A program made the position numbers and the translations under genes. The notes beneath the pieces were generated by a model that saw only the letters and a program-made list of their open reading frames with translations, did not search any database and had not been told where the DNA came from. Shown piece after piece: positions 1-10,531 of a stretch of DNA of 64,000 nucleotides. Every line of letters begins with the position of its first letter. Position 1 is the stretch's first letter. Source of the stretch: Neobacillus sp. PS3-12. Its GTDB lineage: Bacteria; Bacillota; Bacilli; Bacillales; Cytobacillaceae. Location: positions 930,001 through 994,000 of the forward strand of contig NZ_CP133268.1 of assembly GCF_030915385.1 (NCBI RefSeq), read 5' to 3'.

Positions 1-442
1 GTAAGGACAAGTGGTGTGTGTCATCCATTAATTCTTGATGTTCATGCTGGCCGTGGATATCTACTAATGTCGACCCTATTTCACGGAGAGTCGATATGGT
101 AACCAGTTTCCCATTGACTCGGCAAACACTTTTTCCTGAACGCGAAATGTCACGTCTCAAAATTACCATGCCTTCCTCGATTTCAATTCCAAATTCTTGT
201 GCTTTTTGATAACAAGGATGACGATCATGATCTAAATTAAACAGTCCCTCGATTTCCGCTTTTTCTTCTCCATGACGAACAAATTCGGAGGATCCTCTTC
301 CCCCTATTAATAAGTGAATCGCATCAATAATAATCGACTTCCCTGCCCCGGCTTCTCCTGTTAAAACAGTCAAGCCTTTATTAAATGAAAGTGAAAGAGC
401 TTCGATGATAGCAAAGTTTTTTATTGATATCTCACTTAACAA
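1..442 (-). CDS. recN: DNA repair protein RecN, N-terminal part (cut by window edge)
   Basis: SMC-like ATPase of double-strand break repair; only the N-terminal ~147 residues are in the window. Translation from the TTG at 442 gives MLSEISIKNFAIIEALSLSF followed by a Walker A motif (TGEAGAGKS), typical of RecN. The TTG is preceded by an AAGGGGG ribosome binding site at good spacing; the nearby upstream ATG is out of frame and hits a stop after five codons. It lies 13 bases downstream of ahrC on the same strand, the order found in B. subtilis (ahrC-recN). Confidence 0.93.
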   Translation of the reverse strand, partial: MLSEISIKNFAIIEALSLSFNKGLTVLTGEAGAGKSIIIDAIHLLIGGRGSSEFVRHGEEKAEIEGLFNLDHDRHPCYQKAQEFGIEIEEGMVILRRDISRSGKSVCRVNGKLVTISTLREIGSTLVDIHGQHEHQELMDDTHHLSL

Positions 443-455
443 GTTTCATTCCCCC

Positions 456-905
456 TTAGAGCATCTCAAGGAAACGGTCAGTAATTATCTCTGTTTCTTC
501 AGGGGTTCTGCAAATAATTAAGATGGTATCATCACCACAGATTGTACCGAGGATTTCTTCCCAATCTAAGTTATCAATTAGAGCCCCTATCGCCATTGCA
601 TTCCCAGGCAGGCACTTCATTACTAGCAGATGTCCTGCGGCATCAATTTTTATAAATGCATCAATCAAGGCCCTTTTCAGTTTTTGCAATGGATTAAAAC
701 GCTGGTCAGCCGGCAGGCTGTATTTGTACCGTCCGTCTGCTAAAGGAACTTTAACAAGGTGCAGTTCCTTTATATCTCGGGATACCGTTGCTTGTGTCAC
801 ATTAACACCTGCATTTTTCAGCTCATCCACAAGGTCGTCTTGAGTTTCAATGTCATTATTGGCAATAATATCCCTTATTTTGATATGACGCTGTCCTTTA
901 TTCAT
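456..905 (-). CDS. ahrC: Arginine repressor AhrC/ArgR
   Basis: Arginine-responsive hexameric DNA-binding regulator that represses arginine biosynthesis and activates catabolism. The N-terminal winged-helix domain starts [17 protein letters not shown] and includes the ArgR signature around [20 protein letters not shown]; the C-terminal oligomerisation and arginine-binding domain includes [14 protein letters not shown]. Starting at 905 gives 149 residues, the B. subtilis AhrC length, and places an AGGTG site just upstream. The nine extra in-frame upstream residues have no comparable site. It precedes recN and follows a tlyA-like gene that has its own terminator. Confidence 0.95.
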   Translation of the reverse strand: MNKGQRHIKIRDIIANNDIETQDDLVDELKNAGVNVTQATVSRDIKELHLVKVPLADGRYKYSLPADQRFNPLQKLKRALIDAFIKIDAAGHLLVMKCLPGNAMAIGALIDNLDWEEILGTICGDDTILIICRTPEETEIITDRFLEML

Positions 906-925
906 CACTTTCACCTCATAAACGT

Positions 926-954
926 TTAACAAACACGAATAAAAATATTGTCAG
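926..954 (-). promoter_or_regulatory. Possible sigma-A promoter of ahrC
   Basis: On the minus strand CTGACA (949-954) is followed after 17 bases by TGTTAA (926-931), a weak -10. It lies between the tlyA terminator and the ahrC start, where an independent promoter would be expected. The -10 match is poor, so this is tentative. Confidence 0.3.
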
Positions 955-1011
955 ATATACACATATGTTAGCCCATTTTGAAGTTCTTGTACATTTATTA
1001 TTTTCTCATAA

Positions 1012-1041
1012 ATCATAAAAAGGATAAGCAGCCGCTTATCC
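1012..1041 (-). terminator. Rho-independent terminator after tlyA-like gene
   Basis: Minus-strand hairpin GGATAAGC-GGCT-GCTTATCC (1022-1041) followed by TTTTTATG. The stem contains the stop codon of the upstream gene, so the terminator overlaps the end of the coding region. Confidence 0.8.
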
Positions 1042-1881
1042 CTGTTCAATATCGTTGCCTTTTTTTAATTCTGCATGAGCTTCTTTAACTATTGTTTCCG
1101 GATCAGCAGGTAATAAAACTTCGCCTGCTTCACACTCTCCCTTCCATTTTAAATGAAGAAGGAATTCAATATTACCATCGCCCCCTGTAATGGGTGAGTA
1201 GGATAAGTTCATAACATAGTACCCTTGTGCAACAGCAAAACCAATAATTTTATTGATTACTTCAAGATGAATCTTCGGTTCACGGACTATTCCTTTTTTA
1301 CCAACCTGTTCTCTTCCTGCTTCAAACTGTGGTTTTATTAATGCCACAATATCACTTTCACATACTAAAAGATTTTTTAAGACAGGAAGGATTAATTTTA
1401 ATGAAATAAAAGAAACATCAATAGATGCAAAGTTAGGCATCTCACCGCGTAAATCTGCAGGTGTTACATATCGGAAATTAGTACGTTCCATGACAATAAC
1501 ACGTTCATCCTGGCGAAGCTTCCAGGCGAGTTGATTGTAACCCACATCAAGTGCATATGACATTTTTGCACCATTTTGTAAGGCACAGTCTGTAAAACCT
1601 CCTGTGGATGCCCCTATATCTAAAAGAACTTTCCCATTTACATCTACGTCAAAAACCTTGAGGGCCTTTTCGAGCTTAAGACCTCCTCTTGAGACATATG
1701 GGAGTACATTTCCTTTAATGGAGAGCGGGATGTCCTCATTTACTTTTTCACCCGGTTTATCGAGCCTCTCTTCATTTGTATAAACAAGGCCTGCCATAAT
1801 AGCCCTTTTTGCTTTTTCCCGCGTTTCAATCAAGCCTCGTTCGACAAGTAAAACATCAACACGTTCTTTTCTTGTTTTCAT
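1036..1881 (-). CDS. yqxC: TlyA family rRNA (cytidine-2'-O)-methyltransferase, YqxC
   Basis: 281 residues. An N-terminal S4 RNA-binding domain (about 1-65; RVDVLLVERGLIETREKAKR) is followed by an FtsJ-like SAM methyltransferase fold with the SAM loop DIGASTGGFTDCALQ near residue 90. TlyA proteins 2'-O-methylate cytidines of 16S/23S rRNA; the family is also annotated as hemolysin-like, but methyltransferase is the better-supported role. It sits four bases downstream of dxs, likely cotranscribed, and ends in a terminator stem. The ATG at 1881 is preceded by GAAGGG. Confidence 0.88.
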   Translation of the reverse strand: MKTRKERVDVLLVERGLIETREKAKRAIMAGLVYTNEERLDKPGEKVNEDIPLSIKGNVLPYVSRGGLKLEKALKVFDVDVNGKVLLDIGASTGGFTDCALQNGAKMSYALDVGYNQLAWKLRQDERVIVMERTNFRYVTPADLRGEMPNFASIDVSFISLKLILPVLKNLLVCESDIVALIKPQFEAGREQVGKKGIVREPKIHLEVINKIIGFAVAQGYYVMNLSYSPITGGDGNIEFLLHLKWKGECEAGEVLLPADPETIVKEAHAELKKGNDIEQG

Positions 1882-1884
1882 AAT

Positions 1885-3777
1885 TTATGCCCTTCGTTGT
1901 TTTTTCCGAGCAAGGATCGTTAATCTTCTAACTACTTCCCTTGATGTTAAGCCAATTTCATCAAGCAAGGAATCAACATCACCATGCTCAATAAAGCGGT
2001 CAGGAATCCCCATTCTGTCAATGACCGCATCATAAAACCCTTGGTTATTGGCAAATTCAAGAACAGCACTGCCAAATCCCCCTTGGAGCACAGCCTCCTC
2101 AATTGTTAAGATTGGCATTTTTTCTTTCAACAGATTTAGAAGCACTTTTTCATCAAAAGGTTTGATAAACCTTGCGTTTATTACTTTTATCGATATACCT
2201 TGTTTCTCAAGCTGAGCTGCTGCTTCCAAGGCCATTGGAATCGTTGTACCGAAAGTAAGGATCGCAGCATCCTCCCCTTCTTTTAGGACTTCCCATGTCC
2301 CGATTGGAATGGAATGGAATGTTTCATCCATTGGTACCCCAAGACCATTTCCGCGTGGAAACCTCATTGCAATCGGCCCATCATCGTATTTTAATGCAGT
2401 ATAAACCATATGCTGCCCTTCATTTTCATCTTTTGGCATCATAAGAACAATATTTGGAACATGTCGTAAAAAGGCTATATCAAAAACACCCTGATGTGTT
2501 TCACCGTCGGCGCCAACTAATCCAGCACGGTCAATCCCAATAAATACATTTAAATTTTGCCGACAGATGTCATGGACAACCTGATCATAGGCACGCTGCA
2601 AAAAGGTTGAATAGATAGCAAGAAACGGCTTCATTCCTTGTGTTGCTAAACCAGCAGCGACCGTTGCTGCATGCTGTTCAGCTATACCTACATCAAACAT
2701 TCGATCTGGAAACTCCCTTGCAAAGCCTTCAAGCTTCGATCCAACTGGCATCGCTGGTGTAATGGCCACAATCCGCTCATCTTTTCGTGCTAGCTTTCTA
2801 ACTGTTTCACTAACAAGACTGCTCCAAGCCGGGGGAGCATTTAATGGCTTAACAAAAGCACCAGTATCAGTTTTATATGGACCAGTACCATGCCAAGTAC
2901 CAACTTTGTCCATTTCAGCTGGCGAGAAACCTTTTCCTTTTTTTGTAATAACGTGAAGTAAGACAGGTCCGGAAATTTTTTTTGCATGTCCTAAGCTTTC
3001 AAATAGGGCTTCAAAGTTATGACCATCAACAGGTCCAAGATAGGTAAATCCTAATTCTTCAAAAAAGATTCCAGAAACCAATAAGTACTTAAGGCTATCT
3101 TTGATTCTTTCAGCGGTAGCAGCTAATACGCCTCCAACGGCAGGAACTTTTTTAAGCAGATTCTCTAACTCATCTTTTGCCCATTGATACTTTCCGGCTG
3201 TCCGCAATCTGCCAAGAACAGAATGAAGAGCACCAACATTAGGAGCAATTGACATTTCATTATCGTTTAAAACAACAATCATGTCTTTTTTCTCATGGCC
3301 GATATGATTCAAAGCTTCAAGTGCCATACCACCTGTCAGTGCGCCATCACCGATTACTGGAACAACATAGGATTTTTCCTTTTTTAAATCTCGGGCGATT
3401 GCCATACCCATTGCGGCAGATAATGAAGTAGAGCTATGACCTGTCTCCCAAACATCATGCTCACTTTCCATTCGCTTTGGAAAACCGCATAATCCCTTAA
3501 ATTTTCTTAATGTATCAAATTCGCTAGCCCTTCCAGTTAAAATCTTATGGACATAGGATTGATGACCAACATCCCAAATAATCTTATCCTGCGGACTATT
3601 AAAGCATTTATGTAAAGCAATTGTAAGTTCGACTACACCTAAATTGGGTCCAATATGGCCTCCAGTCACAGAAAGCTTTTCAATTAAGAATTGGCGGATC
3701 TCCTCACTTAGCTTTTCCAACTCATTATTTGTAAGGCCTTTTAAAAAGGAAGGATTTTTTATTGATAACAGATCCAT
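1885..3777 (-). CDS. dxs: 1-deoxy-D-xylulose-5-phosphate synthase
   Basis: Thiamine-diphosphate enzyme that condenses pyruvate and glyceraldehyde 3-phosphate to DXP, the first step of the MEP isoprenoid pathway. About 630 residues, full family length. Visible signatures are the N-terminal [17 protein letters not shown], the ThDP-binding region [16 protein letters not shown], and the transketolase-like part with [15 protein letters not shown] and [15 protein letters not shown]. The ATG at 3777 ([14 protein letters not shown]) matches the B. subtilis start better than the GTG three codons upstream. It follows ispA, so two isoprenoid genes are adjacent, though a terminator-like hairpin lies between them. 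Confidence 0.96.
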   Translation of the reverse strand: MDLLSIKNPSFLKGLTNNELEKLSEEIRQFLIEKLSVTGGHIGPNLGVVELTIALHKCFNSPQDKIIWDVGHQSYVHKILTGRASEFDTLRKFKGLCGFPKRMESEHDVWETGHSSTSLSAAMGMAIARDLKKEKSYVVPVIGDGALTGGMALEALNHIGHEKKDMIVVLNDNEMSIAPNVGALHSVLGRLRTAGKYQWAKDELENLLKKVPAVGGVLAATAERIKDSLKYLLVSGIFFEELGFTYLGPVDGHNFEALFESLGHAKKISGPVLLHVITKKGKGFSPAEMDKVGTWHGTGPYKTDTGAFVKPLNAPPAWSSLVSETVRKLARKDERIVAITPAMPVGSKLEGFAREFPDRMFDVGIAEQHAATVAAGLATQGMKPFLAIYSTFLQRAYDQVVHDICRQNLNVFIGIDRAGLVGADGETHQGVFDIAFLRHVPNIVLMMPKDENEGQHMVYTALKYDDGPIAMRFPRGNGLGVPMDETFHSIPIGTWEVLKEGEDAAILTFGTTIPMALEAAAQLEKQGISIKVINARFIKPFDEKVLLNLLKEKMPILTIEEAVLQGGFGSAVLEFANNQGFYDAVIDRMGIPDRFIEHGDVDSLLDEIGLTSREVVRRLTILARKKQRRA

Positions 3778-3831
3778 TTGGACCACTCACTTTCATACTT
3801 TTCTTGGAGGATTTGTGTGCATTTTTTTCTC

Positions 3832-3868
3832 TGTAAAAAAACCGCTAACACAAACGTGATAACGGTTG
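3832..3868 (-). terminator. Terminator-like hairpin between ispA and dxs
   Basis: Minus-strand imperfect stem beginning AACCG and ending CGGTT with a GTTT loop, followed by seven T residues. It would end or attenuate the xse-ispA transcript before dxs. Confidence 0.65.
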
Positions 3869-3929
3869 AATTACGCTTTTTCAATATAAGCAATTATATC
3901 ATAATTAAAAGTCTGCCTCAAATGTACTT

Positions 3930-4823
3930 TTAATGATCTCTTGAGGCAACCAAATCCGTTATTTCAAGCAGAATATTTGTGTTTAAATTTGTTTTCTTTA
4001 AGTACTGCTTAGCAGCTTCAATATGCTTGCATAATGCTTCTTTTGCACCATCCATTGTTAAAATAAGCGGATATGTGCTTTTATGATTAGCCGTGTCACT
4101 GCCTACAGGTTTCCCAATTAGGTCAACATTTCCCTCTACATCAAGAATATCATCACGAATTTGAAATGCAAGTCCAAGATGGTAAGCAAAACCTGAAAGA
4201 TTGGTTAATTCTGACTCATTTGCTCCTGCAATAATGGCTCCTGCCATCACACAGAACGCTAAAATTTTGCCGGTTTTGTGAACATGGATATACTCAAGCT
4301 CTGAAAGAGACAAATCTTTCTCTTCACCTAACATATCAGCCACTTGTCCACCAACCATACCTTCTGTACCCGCAGCCTTTGCCATTTCTATCATCAGCTT
4401 AACTTTTTTCTCAGAAGATACATATTCATTCAGTGTTTTACCGATTACTTCAAAGCTATAGGTAAGTAAAGCGTCCCCAGCTAACACTGCTACGGCCTCA
4501 CCAAAAACCTTATGGTTTGTGGGCTTCCCTCTTCTTAGGTCATCATCATCCATACATGGTAGGTCATCATGAATTAATGAATAGGTGTGAATCATTTCGA
4601 TGGCACTACCTGCCTGCAGTCCATAGATCGGGTTAACTCCAAAGGCATCCAATGTAGCAAAAATAAGTAAAGGACGAATCCGTTTCCCGCCCGCCTCAAG
4701 TGAATATTGCATAGCTTCCTTTATAATCGGAGGAGCATCGAGACCATTTACTAAGTTTCGAAGTTCAGAATCCAGCAGCTGCTTATATTCCTTTGAAAAT
4801 GAATCCAACAACTTAGTTCCCAA
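3930..4823 (-). CDS. ispA: Farnesyl diphosphate synthase (polyprenyl synthetase family)
   Basis: Sequential condensation of IPP with DMAPP and GPP to form farnesyl diphosphate. 297 residues with both aspartate-rich motifs: DDLPCMDDDDLRRGKPT (first) and QIRDDILDVEGN (second), plus the GGKRIRP substrate loop near residue 45. The start is TTG at 4823, supported by a GAGGAGG site at ideal spacing. It lies three bases after the xseB stop, in an xseA-xseB-ispA operon as in B. subtilis. Confidence 0.95.
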   Translation of the reverse strand: MGTKLLDSFSKEYKQLLDSELRNLVNGLDAPPIIKEAMQYSLEAGGKRIRPLLIFATLDAFGVNPIYGLQAGSAIEMIHTYSLIHDDLPCMDDDDLRRGKPTNHKVFGEAVAVLAGDALLTYSFEVIGKTLNEYVSSEKKVKLMIEMAKAAGTEGMVGGQVADMLGEEKDLSLSELEYIHVHKTGKILAFCVMAGAIIAGANESELTNLSGFAYHLGLAFQIRDDILDVEGNVDLIGKPVGSDTANHKSTYPLILTMDGAKEALCKHIEAAKQYLKKTNLNTNILLEITDLVASRDH

Positions 4824-4826
4824 TTT

Positions 4827-5060
4827 TTATTCCTCCTCTGTTATGGAAAAGCTCTCCTTGCGACCATCTTCCGTAATAATTTGTGCCAATTGTTCTTCCA
4901 CATTTTTTAATTTGTCATGACAAAGTTTGGAAAGTTCCATTCCTTCTTTATAAATGGCAATCGCTTCTTCCAATGGAACGTCACCTTCTTCAAGCCGCTC
5001 TACAATTCCTTCTAGTTTATTCATTGCCTCTTCAAAGGATAATTTATTCTCTTCTTCCAT
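4827..5060 (-). CDS. xseB: Exodeoxyribonuclease VII small subunit
   Basis: 77-residue small subunit, [20 protein letters not shown] onward, with the typical [25 protein letters not shown] core. An alternative ATG at 5069 overlaps the xseA stop, but the AAGGAG at 5071-5076 would be one base from it and ten bases from the ATG at 5060; 5060 is therefore preferred. It partners XseA and is cotranscribed. Confidence 0.9.
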   Translation of the reverse strand: MEEENKLSFEEAMNKLEGIVERLEEGDVPLEEAIAIYKEGMELSKLCHDKLKNVEEQLAQIITEDGRKESFSITEEE

Positions 5061-5061
5061 T

Positions 5062-6408
5062 TTACTCATTCTCCTTAATATCTTCGACCTTGCACAGAAG
5101 ACTTCCATCTGTAAGTTGAACTTGAATAGGTTCACTTTTATTAACCTGCTTAATACTCTTGATCAACCGATGTTCTTCGGTATATGCCAGGCTATAGCCT
5201 CGTTCCATTATTTTCAATGGACTTAAAGCCTGTAAAGCGGTAATGATGCGATCATACTTCGTTTGGTTATTAAGTAAAATTTGCTGCATCGCTCGTGAAA
5301 TCTCTTTTTGAGAACGATTGAATCGATCATTCGCTCCCTTAAGTAGCTCATTGGGATGATTTCGAACAAGCCGTTTGAACAGAACATCTTGTTCACTTGC
5401 TTTAAGCATTGTTAACCGCTCTGTCCCTTTTACGAGCCTTTCTATCATTTTATCTGCTTGTTCAAGCTTCTGCTGATAAAGCCGCTCAGGATAACGGAAT
5501 GCATAGGATTTTTTTAATCTGTTTAGCTGTTCTTTTTCAAACCGCAGTCGATCTTTAACTGCTCGAACCAGCCTGGTTTGGCGTTGAAGAACTCTTTCTA
5601 ATAATTCATCGATATGGGGAACAGCAAGTTCTGCAGCCCCTGTCGGCGTAGGTGCTCTTAGATCCGCAACAAAATCAGCGATCGTGAAATCTGTTTCATG
5701 TCCTACTGCAGAAATAATCGGTATGGTTGAAGTAAAGATCGCACGGGCAACTAACTCCTCATTAAATGCCCACAGTTCCTCAATCGATCCCCCTCCACGT
5801 CCGACAATTAAAACATCTATTTCAGACAATTGGTTCGCTTTTTCAATTGCCTTTGCTATTGTGGGAGCAGCATTTTCACCCTGTACAAGGGCTGGAAAAA
5901 CAAGGATATTGGCGATTGGAAATCGCCGCTTAATGGTTGTGAGAATATCACGAATCGCTGCGCCTGTCGGTGAAGTAATAACGCCAACTGTTTTTGGGAA
6001 TAATGGAATGGGTTTTTTCTTCTCAATGGCAAATAAGCCTTCTGCTTCAAGTCTTTGTTTTAACTGTTCGTAAGCTAGAAATAGCTCACCAATCCCTTCT
6101 GGACGCATTTCTTTTACATAAATTTGATATTGTCCGCTCGGCTCATAAACTGAAATTTCCCCTCTTACAATGATCTTCATTCCATTTTCAGGAATGAACT
6201 TAAGGGTCCGAGAAAAGCTTGAAAACATGACAGCCAATATACGTGCTTTTTCGTCCTTTATGGTAAAGTACATATGTCCACTGGAATGACGCTTAAAATT
6301 GGAAATCTCCCCTTTTACGTAAATATCCTGTAAGTGGGGGTCATAATCGAATTTTCTTTTTATGTATTTAGTTAATGCATAAACGGACAAATATTTCGGC
6401 TCTTGCAT
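5062..6408 (-). CDS. xseA: Exodeoxyribonuclease VII large subunit
   Basis: 448 residues, the usual family length. An N-terminal OB fold (about 1-100; [20 protein letters not shown]) precedes the catalytic domain with [13 protein letters not shown] and [16 protein letters not shown], then a coiled-coil region that engages XseB. It degrades single-stranded DNA to short oligonucleotides. It follows folD, with a nested hairpin in the intervening 160 bases. Confidence 0.95.
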   Translation of the reverse strand: MQEPKYLSVYALTKYIKRKFDYDPHLQDIYVKGEISNFKRHSSGHMYFTIKDEKARILAVMFSSFSRTLKFIPENGMKIIVRGEISVYEPSGQYQIYVKEMRPEGIGELFLAYEQLKQRLEAEGLFAIEKKKPIPLFPKTVGVITSPTGAAIRDILTTIKRRFPIANILVFPALVQGENAAPTIAKAIEKANQLSEIDVLIVGRGGGSIEELWAFNEELVARAIFTSTIPIISAVGHETDFTIADFVADLRAPTPTGAAELAVPHIDELLERVLQRQTRLVRAVKDRLRFEKEQLNRLKKSYAFRYPERLYQQKLEQADKMIERLVKGTERLTMLKASEQDVLFKRLVRNHPNELLKGANDRFNRSQKEISRAMQQILLNNQTKYDRIITALQALSPLKIMERGYSLAYTEEHRLIKSIKQVNKSEPIQVQLTDGSLLCKVEDIKENE

Positions 6409-6439
6409 AATCTTACCCCTTATTAGGACATAAAAATGA

Positions 6440-6517
6440 AAAACAGTCCTTATTCAAATTCGGCATTACTTTAACAAGAGTAATGCCAAACCATAAACGA
6501 TGTAGAACAAGGACTAA
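6440..6517 (-). terminator. Nested hairpin between folD and xseA, probable terminator
   Basis: On the minus strand an outer 11-base stem (6505-6515 with 6445-6455, AGTCCTTGTTC against GAATAAGGACT) encloses an inner perfect 9-bp stem (GGCATTACT/AGTAATGCC, 6462-6487). A GTTTTTC tract follows the outer stem. It is more elaborate than other terminators in the window and could be an attenuator. Confidence 0.55.
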
Positions 6518-6569
6518 TGAAATTGATGTAATTTTTTTACTGCCTTCTTAGTTGGAAAACATGACAGAA

Positions 6570-7421
6570 TTACTTTTCAACCATTTGGGCAGCTTTTAAT
6601 GTATTAAACATCAGCATGGTGATGGTCATCGGTCCAACCCCTTTTGGAACCGGAGTAATGAAACCTGATTTTTCTTTAACTTCTTCAAAAGCTACATCAC
6701 CACAAAGCTTGCCTGCTTCATTTCGGTTAATACCGACGTCAATGACAACAGCACCCTCTTTTACATAATCTGCTGTAATAAAATTGGCTTTTCCAATTGC
6801 TGCGACAAGAATATCTGCTTGCAAGGTATGGTATTTTAAATCTTTTGTTCTTGAATGACAGTATGTTACTGTTGCATTTTGGTTAAGGAACAGTTGTCCT
6901 GAAGGTTTTCCCACGATATTGCTTCTCCCCACAATAACAACATGTTTCCCTTCAATCGAAATTCCGGTCTCTTCTAACATGACCATCACACCATATGGAG
7001 TGCATGGTAAAAATGCATCTTGTCCAGTCATCATTCTGCCAATGTTAATTGGGTGAAAACCATCTACATCCTTTAAAGGTGAAATGGCTTCGATCACCTT
7101 CGTGTCATCAATATGCTTTGGCAATGGGAGTTGTACAAGAATACCGTGAATGCTTTGGTCCTCATTTAATTCATAAATTTTATTCAGCAATTCTTCTTCT
7201 GTTATGCTTTCAGGGAATTCTACCAATACTGAATGCATGCCAAGCTCAAGGCAGTTTTTTTGTTTGCTGGTAACATACGTTCTGGATGCTTGATTATTTC
7301 CGACTAGTACAACTGCAAGCCCTGGTGTAATTCCTTTTTCTTTAAGTTTTTTAACTTCTTCTGCAATTTCCAACTTTTTTTTCTTTGCTATTTCAGTACC
7401 ACTTATGATTTCCGCTGTCAT
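6570..7421 (-). CDS. folD: Bifunctional methylenetetrahydrofolate dehydrogenase / methenyltetrahydrofolate cyclohydrolase
   Basis: Interconverts 5,10-methylene-, methenyl- and 10-formyl-THF for one-carbon metabolism. 283 residues with both FolD signatures: the segment ending [13 protein letters not shown] and the Rossmann/C-terminal motif [18 protein letters not shown]. The start at 7421 ([16 protein letters not shown]) has a GGGGAG site. The longer open frame reaching 7625 only reads through the repeat element at 7446-7629 and is not coding. The repeat separates folD from nusB. Confidence 0.95.
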   Translation of the reverse strand: MTAEIISGTEIAKKKKLEIAEEVKKLKEKGITPGLAVVLVGNNQASRTYVTSKQKNCLELGMHSVLVEFPESITEEELLNKIYELNEDQSIHGILVQLPLPKHIDDTKVIEAISPLKDVDGFHPINIGRMMTGQDAFLPCTPYGVMVMLEETGISIEGKHVVIVGRSNIVGKPSGQLFLNQNATVTYCHSRTKDLKYHTLQADILVAAIGKANFITADYVKEGAVVIDVGINRNEAGKLCGDVAFEEVKEKSGFITPVPKGVGPMTITMLMFNTLKAAQMVEK

Positions 7422-7445
7422 TTTTTCTTCTCCCCTTTTATTGTT

Positions 7446-7629
7446 GGCTGTGTTAAATTTGTCTGTTGATTTCCGCTCCGAGCACTCGCTTTCCGCGGGG
7501 AGGTCCGGGAGCCTCCTCGGCGCCTTGGCGCCTGTGGGGTCTCCAGTGACCTCTAGATCCCGCAGGAGTCGAGTGCCCTCCGCTCCAATCAACAGGGTTA
7601 AAAAATCAACAATGTCCTTTAACACAGCC
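7446..7629. repeat. GC-rich palindromic repeat, copy 1, with terminal inverted repeats
   Basis: A 184-bp element between nusB and folD. Its core (7463-7595) runs from CTGTTGATTTCCGCTCCGAG to a near-inverse end CTCCAATCAACAG and contains internal palindromes such as GGCGCCTTGGCGCC. The outer ends are GGCTGTGTTAA (7446-7456) and its exact complement TTAACACAGCC (7619-7629). Flanks TTATTGTT and TTATTATT resemble an imperfect 8-bp target duplication. No transposase is encoded, so it looks like a MITE-like or REP-type non-autonomous element. It is far richer in G+C than the surroundings. Confidence 0.8.
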
Positions 7630-7635
7630 TTATTA

Positions 7636-8028
7636 TTAAAAAAGGTGCTGTTTCACCTTTGATAGTACCCCATTGATAAATTTGCTTGATTGATCATCTC
7701 CGTAAAGCTTGGCAATTTCAATTGCTTCATCAAGTACAACCTTTTCCGGCACTTCGTCATGTTCGTATTTTAATTCAAATACAGCTATTCTAAGTAAATT
7801 GCGATCAACTGTAGCCAATCGCTCTAATGACCATTTTTCAAGATGTGCTTTTATTAATTGATCAATTTCGTCAAGGTGTTCTATCACACCATTAACAAGT
7901 TTTGATAGATAATCGTCACTGCGCTCCCCTTCTAAAACATGTTCAATTGCAGCAGAAGGCTCTGTACTGCTGATATCAATTTGAAAAAGAGCTTGCAATG
8001 CCTTTTCCCTTGCTGTTCTTCTTTTCAT
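7636..8028 (-). CDS. nusB: Transcription antitermination factor NusB
   Basis: 130 residues, all-helical NusB fold beginning [18 protein letters not shown], with the conserved [27 protein letters not shown] segment near the C-terminus. It binds boxA RNA with NusE (S10) in rRNA antitermination. It lies after yqhY, separated by a terminator-like hairpin, and before folD, separated by the repeat element. Confidence 0.95.
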   Translation of the reverse strand: MKRRTAREKALQALFQIDISSTEPSAAIEHVLEGERSDDYLSKLVNGVIEHLDEIDQLIKAHLEKWSLERLATVDRNLLRIAVFELKYEHDEVPEKVVLDEAIEIAKLYGDDQSSKFINGVLSKVKQHLF

Positions 8029-8177
8029 TACATTTAACTCCTTTATGTATATTTATTATCCTAAATGTACCATCTTGCAACTTTCATGCCAAACTGTCTA
8101 TAGGAGTTTTTATTCATAAAAAGATAATAGCATAACTTTACATTGTTCGCACTGCACTGTGAAATTTTTTTACAAGA

Positions 8178-8208
8178 GAAAAACCAAAGGAAAAAATTCC
8201 TTTGGCTT
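8178..8208 (-). terminator. Terminator between yqhY and nusB
   Basis: Minus-strand perfect stem CCAAAGGAA/TTCCTTTGG (8184-8205) followed by TTTTTC. Confidence 0.75.
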
Positions 8209-8214
8209 CTTAGA

Positions 8215-8622
8215 CTAGATCTCTTGTTCAACTTCAGTTTCCGCTTTTTGGTTTTCAAATTGAATACCAACAATATGAATATTTACCTCTTCAGCCTCTA
8301 AAGCTGTCATATTAAGCAAGGTTTGCCTAATGTTATCTTGGATTTTTTGAGCAACAGAAGGTATTGAGACTCCAAACTTCATCACGCAATAAACATCAAC
8401 TTTAATACCTGACTTTGAAAGGTCTACTTTTACACCTTTCCCATGGTTTTTCTTCCCTAAACGCTCCACCACACCTGCAGCAAAATTGCCGCGCATTTGT
8501 GCGACACCTTCAACTTCAGAAGCAGCAATCCCTGCAATTACTTCAATTACTTCGGGAGCGATTTCTACCTTACCGTGTCCATCGTTTTCTTGATTCATCT
8601 CTAAGACATTATTCTCGCTCAT
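8215..8622 (-). CDS. yqhY: Asp23/Gls24 family protein YqhY
   Basis: 135 residues with the Asp23/Gls24 domain (EIAPEVIEVIAGIAASEVEG ... VYCVMKFGVSIPSVAQKIQDN). In B. subtilis YqhY is cotranscribed with accB-accC, and reported work links it to control of acetyl-CoA carboxylase; the same order accB-accC-yqhY holds here. No membrane segment; exact molecular role is unresolved. Confidence 0.9.
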   Translation of the reverse strand: MSENNVLEMNQENDGHGKVEIAPEVIEVIAGIAASEVEGVAQMRGNFAAGVVERLGKKNHGKGVKVDLSKSGIKVDVYCVMKFGVSIPSVAQKIQDNIRQTLLNMTALEAEEVNIHIVGIQFENQKAETEVEQEI

Positions 8623-8643
8623 TAAGACACCTCCAGATATTAG

Positions 8644-9996
8644 CTAAGAATTCATCACATCATTCAATTCAAGGAATTTAGTATTGAACTGTCCTTCAAC
8701 GAACTTTTTGTTTTCGAGTAGTTTTAAATGGAATGGGATGGTTGTATGAATCCCCTCAACCACGAATTCACCTAATGCTCGTTTCATTCTTGAAATAGCT
8801 TCTTCTCTACTGCTTCCATATGTGATGACTTTCGCAATCATTGAATCATAATAAGGTGGAATCGAATACCCGGGATAGGCTGCGGAATCAATCCGAACTC
8901 CTAAACCGCCAGGAGGTAAATACATTTTAATTTTCCCTGGTGAAGGCATAAAGTTCTTTAGCGGGTTTTCTGCATTAATCCGGCATTCAATTGCCCATCC
9001 ATTAAATGTTACATCATTTTGCGTCATAGACAATTTTTCACCGGAAGCAACCTTTATTTGCTCCTTGATTAGATCCGTACCTGTAACCAACTCTGTTACT
9101 GGGTGTTCAACCTGAATCCTTGTATTCATTTCCATGAAATAGAATTTCCGATTGCGATAATCATAAATAAATTCTATCGTGCCTGCACCTGAATAATCAA
9201 CTGCTTTTGCAGCTTTTACAGCCGCATTTCCCATTTCTTCACGAATCTCTCCGTCTAATGCCGGTGAAGGTGATTCTTCAAGTAATTTTTGAAGCCTGCG
9301 CTGGATGGAACAATCTCTTTCACCCAGATGAATAACATTGCCATATAAGTCTCCAAGGACTTGGATCTCAACATGACGGAAATCTTCAATATATTTTTCA
9401 ATATAAACCCCAGGATTTCCAAACGCAGTCGCTGCTTCCTGCTGAGTAATATTGATTCCTTTGATTAATTCTTCCTCATTTTTGGCAACGCGGATTCCTT
9501 TACCGCCTCCACCAGCGGTTGCTTTAATGATAACCGGATAGCCAATTGAATTGGAAAGTTCAATTGCTTCGTCGATACTATTAATAATACCTTTTGAACC
9601 AGGTACGATTGGAACACCTGCCGTACGCATTGTTTCCCTGGCAATATCCTTTGTCCCCATTTTAGTAATGGCTTCAGGGCTTGGCCCAACAAAGATAATC
9701 TTACATTCACGACATAGTTCTGCAAAATTTGCATTTTCCGCCAAAAATCCATATCCTGGATGGATGGCATCACAGCCGGTATGCGTAGCTACACTAATAA
9801 TATTGGTGAAATTCAAATAACTATCCTTAGATAGTGTTGGTCCTATGCAATAGGCTTCGTCTGCGAGCTGGACATGTAGAGCTTCACGGTCTGCTTCGGA
9901 ATAAACAGCTACAGTCTCTATACCCATTTCTCGGCAAGCCCGAATAACCCGAACTGCAATTTCACCTCTGTTTGCAATTAACAGTTTTTTAATCAT
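8644..9996 (-). CDS. accC: Acetyl-CoA carboxylase, biotin carboxylase subunit
   Basis: 450 residues. ATP-grasp enzyme that carboxylates the biotin on AccB, the first half-reaction of malonyl-CoA formation. Signatures include [20 protein letters not shown] at the N-terminus, the glycine-rich ATP loop [14 protein letters not shown], and the catalytic [13 protein letters not shown]. It is 16 bases downstream of accB. Confidence 0.97.
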   Translation of the reverse strand: MIKKLLIANRGEIAVRVIRACREMGIETVAVYSEADREALHVQLADEAYCIGPTLSKDSYLNFTNIISVATHTGCDAIHPGYGFLAENANFAELCRECKIIFVGPSPEAITKMGTKDIARETMRTAGVPIVPGSKGIINSIDEAIELSNSIGYPVIIKATAGGGGKGIRVAKNEEELIKGINITQQEAATAFGNPGVYIEKYIEDFRHVEIQVLGDLYGNVIHLGERDCSIQRRLQKLLEESPSPALDGEIREEMGNAAVKAAKAVDYSGAGTIEFIYDYRNRKFYFMEMNTRIQVEHPVTELVTGTDLIKEQIKVASGEKLSMTQNDVTFNGWAIECRINAENPLKNFMPSPGKIKMYLPPGGLGVRIDSAAYPGYSIPPYYDSMIAKVITYGSSREEAISRMKRALGEFVVEGIHTTIPFHLKLLENKKFVEGQFNTKFLELNDVMNS

Positions 9997-10012
9997 CCTG
10001 TTATCTCGCTCC

Positions 10013-10531
10013 TTATTCTGCCTTTACTAAAAATAAAGGCTGCCCATATTCTACTAACTGTCCATTTTTAGCAAGGACTTCAACAATTTCTCCGTTTACT
10101 TCTGCTTCAATTTCATTAAATAATTTCATTGCTTCAACAATACAAACGATCGAATCTTTCGATACCTTTGAACCAGCTCTTACATAAGCATCAGTATCTG
10201 GTGATGGAGAAGCATAGAACGTTCCAACCATTGGAGAAGTAATCTTATGTAGATCTGATGTATCTACTTGGTTACTTACTTCTACTTTGGTTTCTACTGC
10301 AGCAATTTCTTGTTTTGGTGCTGGCGGTGCTGCAACTGGTGCCACCGCAGCAGGTGCAACACTAACTGGTTGGGCCTGAACGGCATGGACCACTGGTTTT
10401 ACCGCAGCTACTGTGTCTACTACACTTTTTTTCATACTAATTTTTGATCCTTCATGCTCGTAAACGAATTCATCGATGTTTGATTGATCTACTAGTTTAA
10501 TCAACTCTCGGATCTCTTGCACTTTTAACAT
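10013..10531 (-). CDS. accB: Biotin carboxyl carrier protein of acetyl-CoA carboxylase
   Basis: 172 residues. An N-terminal domain and an Ala/Pro/Val-rich flexible linker (about 45-85) precede the C-terminal biotinyl domain with the biotinylation motif EAMKLFNE, where the Lys is modified. It is the first gene of the accB-accC-yqhY unit; the upstream 340 bases hold no other gene. Confidence 0.96.
   Translation of the reverse strand: MLKVQEIRELIKLVDQSNIDEFVYEHEGSKISMKKSVVDTVAAVKPVVHAVQAQPVSVAPAAVAPVAAPPAPKQEIAAVETKVEVSNQVDTSDLHKITSPMVGTFYASPSPDTDAYVRAGSKVSKDSIVCIVEAMKLFNEIEAEVNGEIVEVLAKNGQLVEYGQPLFLVKAE

Noticed and set aside
523..843. Long plus-strand frame opposite ahrC
   Set aside because: Shadow of ahrC; no ribosome site and no recognisable protein. 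The same holds for the many frames opposite xseA, ccmF, nrdJ and other genes.
7422..7625. N-terminal extension of folD by 68 residues
   Set aside because: It only translates the GC-rich repeat element; the internal ATG at 7421 has a proper ribosome site and gives the family length.
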